A stretch of DNA of 64,000 nucleotides from Rhodopirellula islandica (GCF_001027925.1 NZ_LECT01000029.1:1-64000), one strand, 5' to 3'. Counted from the first letter of the stretch, positions 51,040-61,082 are shown. The notes: a model not told the origin generated them from the letters alone. Numbers and translations: made by a program.

Positions 51040-52070
51040 GCTTCCGTCTCCGATTCAGCTGGACGCTCGGGAGTCTCTGCGTCTTCCTCGTTGTCGGAAC
51101 GAGTGGACGACTCCAGAACCTCCGCCTGACGGCCTTGCTCGTTGAGGTATCGAGCCACCACGGCGCTGTACCCGTGCGTGACCCAGACGTTTTCTGGATC
51201 GCAAGCCTCGATCGCTTGCATCAACGACGGCCAATCGACGTGGTCGCTGACGATGAACCCACGGTCCACGCTGCGACGTCGCCGGGCTCCGCGAACCGCC
51301 ATCCAGCCGCTGGCCATCGCCGTGCTGACGCGTCCAAACTTTCGCATCCACGGTGTCCCATGCGCACTTGGAACCGCGACCACCATCCCGCCCGACCAAT
51401 CATGCTTTCCATCGATCGAGCCCACGTGAGTGGTTTCCGGCATCGCGACGCCTGAATCCCGGTATGCCTGTGTCCCTTTTTCAACGGCCCCGTGCGTGTA
51501 GATCGGCCCAATGGAGGTGTCCAATCCGGCCAGCAGTCTTTGACTCTTGCCGACCGCGTAGCCATACAGCACACAACACTTGCCAGCGTCGCGACTCTCT
51601 CGCCACCACTGGTTGATCGCAGCCGTTGTCACCTCATCCGGCTGCCAGCGGTAGACCGGCAAACCGAATGTCGACTCGGTGACCATCAGGTGACATCGGA
51701 TCGGTTGCCAGCTTTCGCAGGTTGGATCGTCACCGAGTTTGTAATCGCCAGTGACCACTTCGACACGCCCTCGATATTCCAAGCGAACTTGGGCCGAACC
51801 CAGGATGTGTCCGGCAGGATGAAAACTGATGTTGACTCCGGCAATCGAAATGGACTCGCCGTAGTTCAAAAATTCGAACTCGGCATCATCGTTCATCCGC
51901 ATGCGCAACAGATGCTCGCTCGGCTTGGCCGACAAATACCGACGGCAGCCCCATCGAGCGTGGTCCGTGTGGGCGTGACTGACGACGGCACGGTCGACTG
52001 GGCGGTTGGGGTCAATGTAAAAGCCACCGCGTGCGCAATACAAACCGGTGGGAGTCGATTGCAGAATCAT
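51036..52070 (-). CDS. Ligase-associated DNA exonuclease (MBL fold)
   Basis: A 344-residue metallo-beta-lactamase-fold nuclease. The metal motif is VVSHAHTDHARWG, followed by VTGDYKLGDDPTCESW, VTESTFGLPVYRW and FIVSDHVDWPSL, as in the ligase-associated exonucleases related to SNM1/Artemis-type proteins. Starts and stops overlap both neighbours by ATGA, so ligase, exonuclease and UdgX-like genes are translationally coupled. Confidence 0.9.
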   Translation of the reverse strand: MILQSTPTGLYCARGGFYIDPNRPVDRAVVSHAHTDHARWGCRRYLSAKPSEHLLRMRMNDDAEFEFLNYGESISIAGVNISFHPAGHILGSAQVRLEYRGRVEVVTGDYKLGDDPTCESWQPIRCHLMVTESTFGLPVYRWQPDEVTTAAINQWWRESRDAGKCCVLYGYAVGKSQRLLAGLDTSIGPIYTHGAVEKGTQAYRDSGVAMPETTHVGSIDGKHDWSGGMVVAVPSAHGTPWMRKFGRVSTAMASGWMAVRGARRRRSVDRGFIVSDHVDWPSLMQAIEACDPENVWVTHGYSAVVARYLNEQGRQAEVLESSTRSDNEEDAETPERPAESETEA

Positions 52071-53497
52071 GAATGGCTCACCGCAACTCGCAGATCAGCG
52101 ACCAGTTGTTCTTGCATCTGGGCTCGCCGTGATTCATCAGGCATGCGCAGAACGGCTGCCGGATGCCACGTCGCAAACGTCTGGTCGCACCACTCCGTTT
52201 GCAGCCTCACTCCGCGTGATTTGGTAATTCTAAAATCGCGGCCGAACAACGCTTGAGATGGCGTCGCTCCCAAGCACACAATCACCTTGGGCGAGACCAC
52301 CGACAGTTCCGCTTCCAGCCAAGGCCGGCAAGCGTAGATTTCACGCGAGTTTGGCTTCTGATGCAGTCTCCGCTTGCCGCGCTGGGTGAACTTGAAGTGC
52401 TTGACCGTGTTGGTCACGTACACTTCGTCGCGATCGATGCCTGCCTGCGACAAGCATTCGTTGAGAAGTTGCCCAGCGGGACCGACGAACGGTTTGCCTT
52501 GAACGTCCTCCTGGTCACCGGGCTGCTCACCGATCACGACAATCCGGGCATCGGGATTGCCCTCACCAAAGACGGCTTGCGTTGCATCCTGACAGAGATC
52601 GCAAGCGGAACACTGGCTCACAGCAGCAGCAAGACTCGGCAGATTGATCTTGGCTGGCATGAAATGCGTTGCCGTCTGGCCGAATCCCTCATGAGTTTCG
52701 ATCATCTTTTCGACGCGAGTCGGTGCTTGCTCAAGCAATTCCGGAATCAGCTCCGCTTCGGGCAGCGTCGCCCAATGTCGCACTGGCATCTCACGCTTCA
52801 TCATCGCGACCTTGACGCGAGCCGGATTGAAGATCGATGCGTAGTAGGTCTTCCACAATTCTTCCAGCGAATCGTCACTGTCCACTTCGCTGGCGGGCAC
52901 ACCACGACCATATTGCAGAGAGGTTTGATCCCAAGACGCGGACTCATCCGGCGTGAAGATCGACCAACGCATGCCTTTGAAACGTCGTGCAAAAAACGGA
53001 GCCGCCAAACGCATGATCCGATGATCAGGTCGATGCCAAGCCACAAAGGTCTCGGGATCATTCACGACTTTGCGAAACCGCACGAACGCTTTCATCTTGT
53101 GAACGTCGCGCGTGACCGCCTTCTGCATTTGAGTCAGTTCGTAAACGTCGTCGTCAGTCGTGATCTTCAGCAGTTCCCGTTGCTCATGGAGGATTCGCCA
53201 CAGCGTTCGGTAGAGCAACGCCCAACGTCCGGCGTCGCGGTGACAGGCGACGTTCTCGGCGAGTCCTAGAAAGGAACGAGGTACGGTCATCGCGGAACTG
53301 GCAGAATCCGATTGCTGGTCCGTCGTCTTGCTAGGTGGCGTGCCGGAGTCTGAACCGCTGGGGACCTCCTCAAACAAACTCAATTGGTCCGGATCGGTTT
53401 GCCAGTGAACATCGACAGGGCGCGCGCCCATTGCGATCAGCCGCCTGGCTTCGTTCCGCCACTGTTTAAAAGTCTCAACGCAATTTGTTGGCAGCAT
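52067..53497 (-). CDS. DUF4130-UdgX fusion protein
   Basis: A 476-residue fusion. The first half contains the DUF4130 block (ELTQMQKAVTRDVHKMKAFVRFRKVV, VAWHRPDHRIMRLAAPFFARRFKGMRWSIFTP). The second half is a family-4-like uracil-DNA glycosylase of the UdgX type: iron-sulfur cysteines in CSACDLC, GEQPGDQEDVQGKPFVGPAG, and the UdgX-specific loop RGKRRLHQKP with the His that in characterised UdgX forms a covalent bond to the abasic sugar. It is followed by the coupled exonuclease gene. Confidence 0.9.
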   Translation of the reverse strand: MLPTNCVETFKQWRNEARRLIAMGARPVDVHWQTDPDQLSLFEEVPSGSDSGTPPSKTTDQQSDSASSAMTVPRSFLGLAENVACHRDAGRWALLYRTLWRILHEQRELLKITTDDDVYELTQMQKAVTRDVHKMKAFVRFRKVVNDPETFVAWHRPDHRIMRLAAPFFARRFKGMRWSIFTPDESASWDQTSLQYGRGVPASEVDSDDSLEELWKTYYASIFNPARVKVAMMKREMPVRHWATLPEAELIPELLEQAPTRVEKMIETHEGFGQTATHFMPAKINLPSLAAAVSQCSACDLCQDATQAVFGEGNPDARIVVIGEQPGDQEDVQGKPFVGPAGQLLNECLSQAGIDRDEVYVTNTVKHFKFTQRGKRRLHQKPNSREIYACRPWLEAELSVVSPKVIVCLGATPSQALFGRDFRITKSRGVRLQTEWCDQTFATWHPAAVLRMPDESRRAQMQEQLVADLRVAVSHS

Positions 53498-53503
53498 TCG
53501 AAG

Positions 53504-54757
53504 TCAAACCTCGCCTGAGATCGCCGACGCCGAGGCATCGAACAACAGCAACTGCGTCGTCGGCGGTTTGGCGCGTTCGCCGAGATCGAGCTTGTCCAAG
53601 CTGGCCAGACCAGGGTTGTGATCTGCCGTTTCAACGAACCATTTGGTTCGCTTCCATGCGACTCGCAACTTTCGCAGGTCAGCGATTCGCAAGCTTTGGA
53701 ACTTTCGAATCTTCAAGATGCGATCCACACTGCGGACACCAATGCCGGGAATGCGGAGCAGCTCCTCGCGACTGGCCCGATTCACGTCCACGGGAAAGAA
53801 GTGGCGATTTGCGATCGCCCACGCCAGTTTGGGGTCCATCTCCAGCGACAAGTTCGAGTCACCATCCGCAACGATTTCGCTGGCGTCGAAACCGTAAAAG
53901 CGCATCAGCCAATCGGCTTGGTACAAACGGTGTTCGCGAACCAGCGGCGGCGATTGACCAGGAAGTCGAGCATCGGCGTGCGGGATGGGACTGTAGGCCG
54001 AATAGTACACGCGGCGAAGTCGCTGGCCGGCGTAGAGCTCGGAAGCCGTCTTGAGAATCTCAAGATCGGGAGTCGGCGTCGCCCCGACGATCATTTGGGT
54101 GCTTTGACCGGCCGGCGCAAACCGTGGCGGTTTGAAACCCGACTTCTTTTCCTCTTTGTTCTCGTCGATCTTTTCGCGAATGCCACTCATCGTGTCGACA
54201 ATCTGCGGCTTCTTCTTTTCCGGTGCCAATTGCACCAAATCGCTTTCGGTTGGCAACTCGATGTTGACGCTCAAACGATCGGCCCACGCGCCTGCCTGAT
54301 CGATCAATCCCTGCGAAGCGTTGGGGATGGTCTTCAGATGGATGTAGCCGCCGAAATGTTGGTCGGTCCGAAGTCGACGAGCGACCTCGATCAATTGCTC
54401 CATTGTGTAGTCCGAGTTTTGGATGATGCCCGAACTCAGGAACAAACCCTCGATGTAGTTGCGTTTGTAAAATTCCATCGTCAACGAGACGACTTCGTCG
54501 ACAGTGAACCGAGCACGAGGCGTATCGCTGGAAATTCGGTTCACACAGTACTGACAATCGTAGATGCAGTAATTCGTGAGCAGAATTTTCAGCAGCGAAA
54601 CGCACCGACCGTCCGGCGTGTAGCTGTGGCAAATCCCCATCCCTTCCGTGCTGCCGATCTGACTGCCAGCGCGAGTCCCCTTGGATCCGCTGCTGGCGCA
54701 CGACGCATCGTATTTCGCCGCGTCAGCAAGGATTTCTAATTTGTCACGAACTTCCAT
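53504..54757 (-). CDS. Putative DNA modification/repair radical SAM protein
   Basis: A 417-residue radical SAM protein (TIGR03916-type). The cluster motif is ILLTNYCIYDCQYC (CxxxCxxC). Upstream is the family marker GICHSYTPDGRCVSLLK, and a helix-hairpin-helix follows near the C-terminus (REELLRIPGIGVRSVDRIL). It is encoded six bases before the UdgX gene; the two are near-constant neighbours in bacteria. The exact reaction is unknown. Start 54757 (MEVRDKLEILADAAKYD) fits the family; the frame also extends 46 codons upstream without similarity. Confidence 0.9.
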   Translation of the reverse strand: MEVRDKLEILADAAKYDASCASSGSKGTRAGSQIGSTEGMGICHSYTPDGRCVSLLKILLTNYCIYDCQYCVNRISSDTPRARFTVDEVVSLTMEFYKRNYIEGLFLSSGIIQNSDYTMEQLIEVARRLRTDQHFGGYIHLKTIPNASQGLIDQAGAWADRLSVNIELPTESDLVQLAPEKKKPQIVDTMSGIREKIDENKEEKKSGFKPPRFAPAGQSTQMIVGATPTPDLEILKTASELYAGQRLRRVYYSAYSPIPHADARLPGQSPPLVREHRLYQADWLMRFYGFDASEIVADGDSNLSLEMDPKLAWAIANRHFFPVDVNRASREELLRIPGIGVRSVDRILKIRKFQSLRIADLRKLRVAWKRTKWFVETADHNPGLASLDKLDLGERAKPPTTQLLLFDASASAISGEV

Positions 54758-55349
54758 CAACGACCGTTTGATTGCGGGAGAGACCAGAATTTGGATTGGT
54801 GGACCGCGCTTCAAAGACGAGTGGGAGCACAGGCGACTCCCACGAACGCGATACCTCAGTGTCCGCGGTTGCAAAGCCCATGCCGTTTCGAACATCGACC
54901 GCGGAAGGCAACTCCCGGCAACGGACAGAGGTCAACCAAGCGAACTGCTCGGAGCTGACGAGTGAACCCTCATTGATCATCAATGCGAAGAACCATGCAC
55001 CGTTGGAAACTGACGATTTCCTCCAAAGCCGTGCCGCATGGCATCATCCTGCCGAGCGAAAGCGATGATCGACTCCACGCAACCTGACACCTGGAAACAA
55101 TTGAACCGAATTACACGAGGAAGAATTAACAGCAATTCTCGAAATAGGATGAGCAACAAAGAAGGAGTGAAAATTGAGCAACCGAGACGGACACACGCCG
55201 TCCCATCCAGGTTCACAACCAACCACGGCAACGATCGATCGATGAGAACTGCAGATGCTCGAGAGATCGCCCGCCGGACGCAGTCGCGGTTGACGACGCG
55301 CACAATGTCCTGATGCCCGAAAGCGAACTCGAGTGCGATCAATCCATCC
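54758..55349. other. Intergenic region between the repair cluster and nth
   Basis: A 592-bp divergent gap. Open frames here lack recognisable domains. I looked for an SOS box of the CTGT-N8-ACAG or GAAC-N4-GTTC type and found none that is convincing. Confidence 0.45.
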
Positions 55350-56033
55350 GTGACACAGACGCCCAAACAACCACTGCCGCCGGAACAGATCGAGCAGGTA
55401 TTTCAGATCCTCGCTCGCGAGATGCCGGGTCGTGCCCCAGGGTCCATGGGACCGAAGGGCCAACCCAATCCGTTTCGCACCTGCATCTCTTGCATGCTGT
55501 CGGCCCAATCACGCGATGCCAACACGGCCGCCGCAACGAAGGCCTTGTTCCAATTGGCGCGAACGCCCAAGACAATGTTGAGACTCGACGACGAGCAGAT
55601 CTCTGCCGCCATCAAGCCGTGCGGGCTGTACAATGTCAAAACCAAAAACGTTCGCAAATTCTGCACAGCGTTGCTGGATGAATTCGGCGGAGTGGTTCCC
55701 AGCACCCGTCCGGAGCTGATGCAACTCCCCGGCATCGGTCGAAAGTGTGCCGACATCGTGCTGCAGTTCGCTTTCGGGATCGACACGATCGCGGTCGACA
55801 CACACGTTCATCGCGTTTGCAATCGGACCGGTATCGCGATTGGCAACAATGCCGAAAAGACTGCCGAAGCACTGAACGACGTGGCTCCCCCATGGGCTTT
55901 CGCGGAAGGGCACTTTTGGCTGATTCAGTTTGGCAAGCGAGTTTGCCTGTCACGGGCTCCCAAATGTGACACCTGCCCAATCAATGAATTCTGCCTGAAG
56001 CGGGCTGAAGATCGGCGAAGCGAACCCGAGTGA
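55350..56033 (+). CDS. nth: Endonuclease III
   Basis: A 227-residue bifunctional DNA glycosylase/AP lyase that removes oxidised pyrimidines. The helix-hairpin-helix LPGIGRKCADIVLQFAFGIDTIAVDTHVHRV contains the catalytic Lys (GRK) and Asp (VDTH). The iron-sulfur site is C-x6-C-x2-C-x5-C (CLSRAPKCDTCPINEFC). It is divergent from the repair cluster, so the 592-bp gap probably holds both promoters. Confidence 0.95.
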   Translation: MTQTPKQPLPPEQIEQVFQILAREMPGRAPGSMGPKGQPNPFRTCISCMLSAQSRDANTAAATKALFQLARTPKTMLRLDDEQISAAIKPCGLYNVKTKNVRKFCTALLDEFGGVVPSTRPELMQLPGIGRKCADIVLQFAFGIDTIAVDTHVHRVCNRTGIAIGNNAEKTAEALNDVAPPWAFAEGHFWLIQFGKRVCLSRAPKCDTCPINEFCLKRAEDRRSEPE

Positions 56034-56103
56034 GCCAAGCACCTCCGACAGTTTCCAATTGCTTGGCCGCAGTCGCTGAACATCGAGCAGACGTCCACGC
56101 CTA

Positions 56104-57150
56104 TCAATCCGACCCCGACGACTCGATCGCTTTCAAAACAAACGCCTTCTGATCCTCGACCAATGCGTCCAAGGAGGCCACATCGAGTTGAGTCTTCGAA
56201 TCAAACTTGGCAGTCAGCCTGGGCGTCGCACCGGAATCGAATTGGCAGAAGGTGGCACCGAAGAGTGAAGCCCCACGCAAATCGCACCCACGCAGGTCTG
56301 CCCCGGACAAGTCCGCGCCTTCGAGATCCGCGTCTGCCAGACAAGCCTCCCGAAGGTCGGCCCCCTGAAGATTCGCGTTGGAGAGGTTGGCATCTCGCAA
56401 CTCAGCCCGCTGAAGATTGCAGGACTGGAAATCCGCGTCCCGAAGCAACGCGTCAGTTGCTTTCAAACCCGACAAATCCCGGTGAGCCGCATGAATGCCG
56501 CGAAGGTCTTTCTCGCGGAAATCTCGCGACTCGATCACTCGCAATGCTTCTTGCTTGGTCAACGTCGATGCCATGTAGCGTTCCTCACGCCACGGGTCCG
56601 CACCGTTGTGATATCCAGCCTCGGATTCCCAGTACCCCAGACGCTCTTCTTTCAAGAACTCAATCCGGCGGATCCACTTCACGCTCTTGTAGAAGTACTT
56701 GCCCGGAACCACCATTCGCATCGGACCGCCGTTCTCCGTCGCCAGCGGTTTGCCTTCGGCTTGCAACGCGATGATCGGATCGAGTTCCAGCATTTCGCTG
56801 AGCGGTAGCGAGGTCGAATGATTGCGTTCACTCCGTGCGACAAACGAAACGAAGTTCGCCTCGTCGGTCCAGATCGGGGTTTCCGAATCGTGCAGCAAAT
56901 CTCGCAGACGAACGCCGGTGAACGACATCGCCGGTTTCGACCAACGCGTCACGCAGTGAACATCGATTTGCCGAGTCTCCTGCGGCATCGCTCGAATCTC
57001 GTCGAGCGAAAACGTCGGCGAACTCGCGACGCAGCCACAAAACTCGAGCGACCAAGGCGAATCGATCTCGCCCGGATGTCGTTCCCCCACAATGGGCCAA
57101 CGATCACCACGAACAAGCTGTTGATTGGGAGGAAGTGCGCTGTCAGTCAT
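56104..57150 (-). CDS. Molybdopterin-dependent oxidoreductase with pentapeptide-repeat tail
   Basis: A 348-residue protein. Residues 1-200 are a sulfite-oxidase-type molybdopterin domain (VHCVTRWSKPAMSFTGVRLRDLL, where Cys is the Mo ligand; GGPMRMVVPGKYFYKSVKWIRRIEFL). From about residue 215 come roughly 12 pentapeptide repeats (SCNLQRAELRDANLSNANLQ), a right-handed beta-helix. No signal peptide is visible, unlike most YedY/MsrP-type enzymes, so it may act in the cytoplasm. Start 57150 is the first Met before the domain; upstream codons run into the next gene. Confidence 0.8.
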   Translation of the reverse strand: MTDSALPPNQQLVRGDRWPIVGERHPGEIDSPWSLEFCGCVASSPTFSLDEIRAMPQETRQIDVHCVTRWSKPAMSFTGVRLRDLLHDSETPIWTDEANFVSFVARSERNHSTSLPLSEMLELDPIIALQAEGKPLATENGGPMRMVVPGKYFYKSVKWIRRIEFLKEERLGYWESEAGYHNGADPWREERYMASTLTKQEALRVIESRDFREKDLRGIHAAHRDLSGLKATDALLRDADFQSCNLQRAELRDANLSNANLQGADLREACLADADLEGADLSGADLRGCDLRGASLFGATFCQFDSGATPRLTAKFDSKTQLDVASLDALVEDQKAFVLKAIESSGSD

Positions 57151-57209
57151 GATCGCATCGTACACCCACGCCTGCTTTCGAGCGAGATCGACAAGGTCGT
57201 TTGACTCGA

Positions 57210-60200
57210 TCAATCCCGATACAGAACATGATTTCTCATGATCCAAAGTAGGTCTCTTCCTCGATTGATCCGTTCGATGAACTGTCCATCTGCTCCGTAC
57301 AGCAGGACACTGCCGTTTGAATCGACTCCATACCGAGAAAATATCTTGGCGTTGCCGTCATCGACCGCAATTGGGATTTGAAGCTCTCCCGCCCATGCGG
57401 CTCTGCTTTCAGGTCCTGAGATTCTGTTCCCGACGACGCCAACGACTTGAACCCCTTGATCACCATAAAACTGGTGCACCAGATTCGCTTCTTCGAAACT
57501 GTGTTTCGATCGTCCGAACACAATCAGACGAAAGTCCGCTTCTCCTGAAACAACATCGACCGGATCGCCGTTCAACCAATTCGTTGCGTTCAGTGGCTGG
57601 ATCGTTCCCGGAGCCTGTTGATACCGGGCTAGTTCATTGAGCTCAGTTTCCAACGCGGAGTGGACTTTGAGCTCAACGACTTCCCAGGGCGCCGCGGCAA
57701 CGTCAAACGACCGACTGGTTTGCCGCAACCGTTCACCAAAGCTCGATCTGAATTTGCCATTTGCCTCGAGAGCATATTGGGCTCCTTCAATCAGGCCATC
57801 AAAACGGACGGCCCCCTCTTGGTCGGTTTGCTTGGTCCGTATGGTCGTCGACATGTTGCTCCCGCGATTTGAGCGCGATGACACCTGAATTTTCAGCGAA
57901 GCCGGAACATCCACCAAAGCGTTGCCGTCCGAGTCGATGACAACGCCCTTCAAGCTTCCTTCGGGTGCCAGCACCATATCGAGATGTTTCGCCTCGTTTG
58001 GCAAAATCGTCACACGAGACAGTTTTTTAGTCGGATGAATCACATAGACCACCTGATTCCCTCGCGAACCACGAACGACAGCAAACTTTCCGTCGGCATC
58101 AGTCAGGATGGGCTTTTGCCGAAAACCCTGAAGGACGATGGCATTCGCAACGGGCTCGCCTGACTCAAGTAACACTCGCCCCTGAATCGGAGCAGACCGG
58201 TTCGCAGTGAACGTTTTCATTTGAACCGTCTCGTTCGCCCCAACATGGATTTCCCGCCTATCGTCCTCCGTCGCTTTCCACTGCCCCTGAATATCTTCGA
58301 TTTTCACCGAGTACTCGCCTTCCGCAACCTCACCCTCGTAGTAGCCATCCTTATCGGTGCGTAGGAGGTGCAGCTGCCGATGATTGCCGCCAAAAGTGAC
58401 TGTCATTTGTCCAACTCCATCGCCCGTCTCCGTATCAACCACTCGTCCTCGAACCGACCCCGTGCGATGAAGCGAGAACTCCATCGTTGGCTGGCTCGTG
58501 CGGTAAAAATACCAGGACCGGCTGACGAGCGTTGGGTGCTTGATCGAGATGTTCGAGTTGGCATCACGCAGTCGTGTCTCAACGATCCCGTCTTCGGGGA
58601 CATCACAAACGACCATGAATACGCCACCGATCTCATTGACCACCACTTCGATCTTCGCCTGATCGATTTTGTCTGAGTCCGTAGGACTCGTGACGACGAA
58701 CTTGACCGGATTCCCCTTCTCAATCACGGCGGTCAAAGGTGTTTCCGAAAGAGGAGTTTCCCAAACCGGCGTTTTGGCAAATTCGGGATGCACCAGCTGA
58801 ACGTCATAAATCCTGGCTTGCGAGATAGAAGGGATCTCCATACGGCCATTTTCGTCTGACGTTGGCACAGGCAAACCAAGTTGCTCCCAGACATCACGGT
58901 ACAGATACAGACTGGTCAATGTTTCGCCTTTCGACTGCAATTGATTCAGGACAGCCCCAGCCACCGGTTGCCCGTCTTCGTCGACCACATCAACAATTCC
59001 GATTGCTTCTGGCTGCAGTTCGAAATCCAGGTCGAGCAAATCAGCGTTCAACGGTGCCGAAAGGGAATTGCGATGAACACGTCGCGCTTGAATTGCATAG
59101 CCGCTCGCGTAGGAATAAATGGCCAGTGATTTCAAATCTGGGTTGGTGAGTGGAATGTCAGTGAATTCGAAACGCCCCTCCGCATCCGACGCATCCACCA
59201 AGCTCGCCACCTCACGTTGCTCGCTCAGTTGGTAGAAGGCAACCACCTTCGCTCTCTCAATTGGCCGGCCGAACTCATCTTTGACGAATCCCGAAAAGGC
59301 CGAAGTTTGCAACGGCTCTTCCACATCCTCGGTCGACTGGGTCGCGACCGATGCCTTGGCGGGAGATTCGCTGGAGCCCGTGACTTGAGGCTCAACCGCC
59401 TCAACCGGGATCGCCAATTGGCTCCCCATAGCCAACACCAATAGAACTCCAAGCCCGATTAGCGAACGACCTTTCCAAGTCATTGCTGTTGCCCGGATTC
59501 GATTCGCGTTCAGCAGCGATTGGATTCGTTGTTCGAGCTTCCATCGCGAGGTGAACAAGCCAACCGCTCCAAAGGGAACCATCGTTTGACGTTGGCGCTG
59601 GGTGATCTGCAATAGCGTCCGGCAATAGCTCGGCGCATCGCAATTCACGAGCACATGGTTGTCGCAAATCTCTTCACGAGCTTCTGCGAGACATCGGTTC
59701 AAACGATGAACCAACGGGTTCCACCAATGGATCGCCGATGCGAGGTGCTGAAGAAGCACGATCCACTGGTCGCGGCGTTTCACATGAGCCAGTTCATGAA
59801 TCAGAACTTGGCTCAAATCCGATGGCGAATCGTCCTGAACCATCTCACGAGGTAATACGACGACCGACTGGATCAACCGAGCGGCGATGGGAATCTCGAC
59901 TTGATCAGAAACCACCAAACGAACGGAATCGGGTCGGAGCCCAATACGTCCGCAGGCTTCGACGAAGCTTTCACGCACGCGATGGCTGGAGACAGGAGTG
60001 GATTTTCTCAGGATTTGACGCAATCGAACCAAGCCGACTAACACGCGAATCAATACGACGAGCGTGCCAAGCAACGACGCCGCGACCAGTGACGGAAACA
60101 CCGACCGCGCCGCACGCATGATCCGATCTTTAAGTGGGTTTGCTTGGACTGCAGACTCCGCAGACGTTCCGGTCGCGATCGCGGGCTGGATCGCCAGTGA

Positions 60201-60599
60201 AGTCGCGGGCAAATTGCTTTGCAACGTTATCGCATTTTCCTCCCACGAAACCTCGTCGTTCGGCGACCACTCCGCGTGACGCTCCATCGAATCAGGCACT
60301 TCCGTTTTGGCCGGCGTTTCCAACCGCAACGGCAAAAGCATGTTGATTTCGCCGCCCATCATCGTGTCGCGTTCGCTGACCAACAGCCCCGACAACGGGT
60401 TGCGAGAAGCGACTTGAGGCGTTCGCAACAGAGCGATCCAGGCTGGGCTGGCAAGGATCACCACCAATGCGGAAAGAAGCATCCCGTGCCGAGCGGTTGC
60501 AAACCGATGCATCAATCGATTGACGGTCAAAGCCGCAATCGAAACGAGACTGGCGAATACCACGCAACTGAGACCATAAGATGGAAGGTTCATCTTCAC
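57210..60599 (-). CDS. BlaR1/MecR1-like M56 sensor with carboxypeptidase-regulatory and thioredoxin-like domains
   Basis: A 1129-residue membrane protein. N-terminal transmembrane helices and the zinc motif QVLIHELAHVKRRDQW (about residue 268) mark the M56 metallopeptidase domain of BlaR1. A helix near 390 (LIGLGVLLVLAMGSQLAIP) leads to several periplasmic CarboxypepD_reg-like repeats (GFVKDEFGRPIERAKVVAFY; VDVVDEDGQPVAGAVL). The last 90 residues (QFYGDQGVQVVGVVGN, RYGVDSNGSVLLYGADGQFIERI) resemble a thioredoxin-fold end without a CxxC pair. Its ATG overlaps the blaI-like stop. It probably senses a ligand and cleaves the adjacent repressor. Confidence 0.85.
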   Translation of the reverse strand: MKMNLPSYGLSCVVFASLVSIAALTVNRLMHRFATARHGMLLSALVVILASPAWIALLRTPQVASRNPLSGLLVSERDTMMGGEINMLLPLRLETPAKTEVPDSMERHAEWSPNDEVSWEENAITLQSNLPATSLAIQPAIATGTSAESAVQANPLKDRIMRAARSVFPSLVAASLLGTLVVLIRVLVGLVRLRQILRKSTPVSSHRVRESFVEACGRIGLRPDSVRLVVSDQVEIPIAARLIQSVVVLPREMVQDDSPSDLSQVLIHELAHVKRRDQWIVLLQHLASAIHWWNPLVHRLNRCLAEAREEICDNHVLVNCDAPSYCRTLLQITQRQRQTMVPFGAVGLFTSRWKLEQRIQSLLNANRIRATAMTWKGRSLIGLGVLLVLAMGSQLAIPVEAVEPQVTGSSESPAKASVATQSTEDVEEPLQTSAFSGFVKDEFGRPIERAKVVAFYQLSEQREVASLVDASDAEGRFEFTDIPLTNPDLKSLAIYSYASGYAIQARRVHRNSLSAPLNADLLDLDFELQPEAIGIVDVVDEDGQPVAGAVLNQLQSKGETLTSLYLYRDVWEQLGLPVPTSDENGRMEIPSISQARIYDVQLVHPEFAKTPVWETPLSETPLTAVIEKGNPVKFVVTSPTDSDKIDQAKIEVVVNEIGGVFMVVCDVPEDGIVETRLRDANSNISIKHPTLVSRSWYFYRTSQPTMEFSLHRTGSVRGRVVDTETGDGVGQMTVTFGGNHRQLHLLRTDKDGYYEGEVAEGEYSVKIEDIQGQWKATEDDRREIHVGANETVQMKTFTANRSAPIQGRVLLESGEPVANAIVLQGFRQKPILTDADGKFAVVRGSRGNQVVYVIHPTKKLSRVTILPNEAKHLDMVLAPEGSLKGVVIDSDGNALVDVPASLKIQVSSRSNRGSNMSTTIRTKQTDQEGAVRFDGLIEGAQYALEANGKFRSSFGERLRQTSRSFDVAAAPWEVVELKVHSALETELNELARYQQAPGTIQPLNATNWLNGDPVDVVSGEADFRLIVFGRSKHSFEEANLVHQFYGDQGVQVVGVVGNRISGPESRAAWAGELQIPIAVDDGNAKIFSRYGVDSNGSVLLYGADGQFIERINRGRDLLWIMRNHVLYRD

Positions 60600-61039
60600 C
60601 GACCTCGCTTTTGGGTGGATTTTGACTTGGTCTTCTTCGGAGCACTCTCCTTCGCTTTTCCTGCTGCTTCGTCAATCATCGCCGTGATTCGCGTCGCCTC
60701 TTCCTCCGTGAGCCCGCGGTATTCGATCAACGCCGTCACCATGTCCTCCGGTGACCCCGCGAAGAATCGGTCCACCATTTGAGCGACCTTGACGCCCAAA
60801 GATCGCGTTTGGGGTTGAGCGGCGGAGTAAACAAACGTCCTTCCGCATTCCCGATGCTTTGCCCAACCCTTGGCCTCCAAACGCACGATTGTTGTTTGGA
60901 CTGTGTTGCGTGCGACGTGACGCCCGAGACCAGCAAGGTACTCTCGCACTTCACTGACGGTCGCTTCGCCGTGCTTCCAGAATATTTCCATGACCTCCCG
61001 CTGGGATTCAGTCAGCGGCGGCGGTGTGGACTTCGTCAT
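60596..61039 (-). CDS. BlaI/MecI-family repressor
   Basis: A 147-residue winged-helix regulator: LTESQREVMEIFWKHGEATVSEVREYLAGLGRHVARNTVQTTIVRLEAKGWAKHRECGRTFVYSA. The final third dimerises in relatives and ends in a lysine-rich tail. BlaI proteins repress their own operon until cut by the M56 partner, here translated from an overlapping ATGA. Start 61039 is chosen over the longer frame at 61147, which extends into the promoter region. Confidence 0.92.
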   Translation of the reverse strand: MTKSTPPPLTESQREVMEIFWKHGEATVSEVREYLAGLGRHVARNTVQTTIVRLEAKGWAKHRECGRTFVYSAAQPQTRSLGVKVAQMVDRFFAGSPEDMVTALIEYRGLTEEEATRITAMIDEAAGKAKESAPKKTKSKSTQKRGR

Positions 61040-61082
61040 TCGTTTCTCCTGGACCGAGGTTCTGCAGAACTTTTCTTCGACG

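Noticed and set aside
54980-55366. 128-codon frame in the gap before nth
   Set aside because: It contains a hydrophobic run but no recognisable family, and overlaps the nth start on the other strand. It is not strong enough to call.
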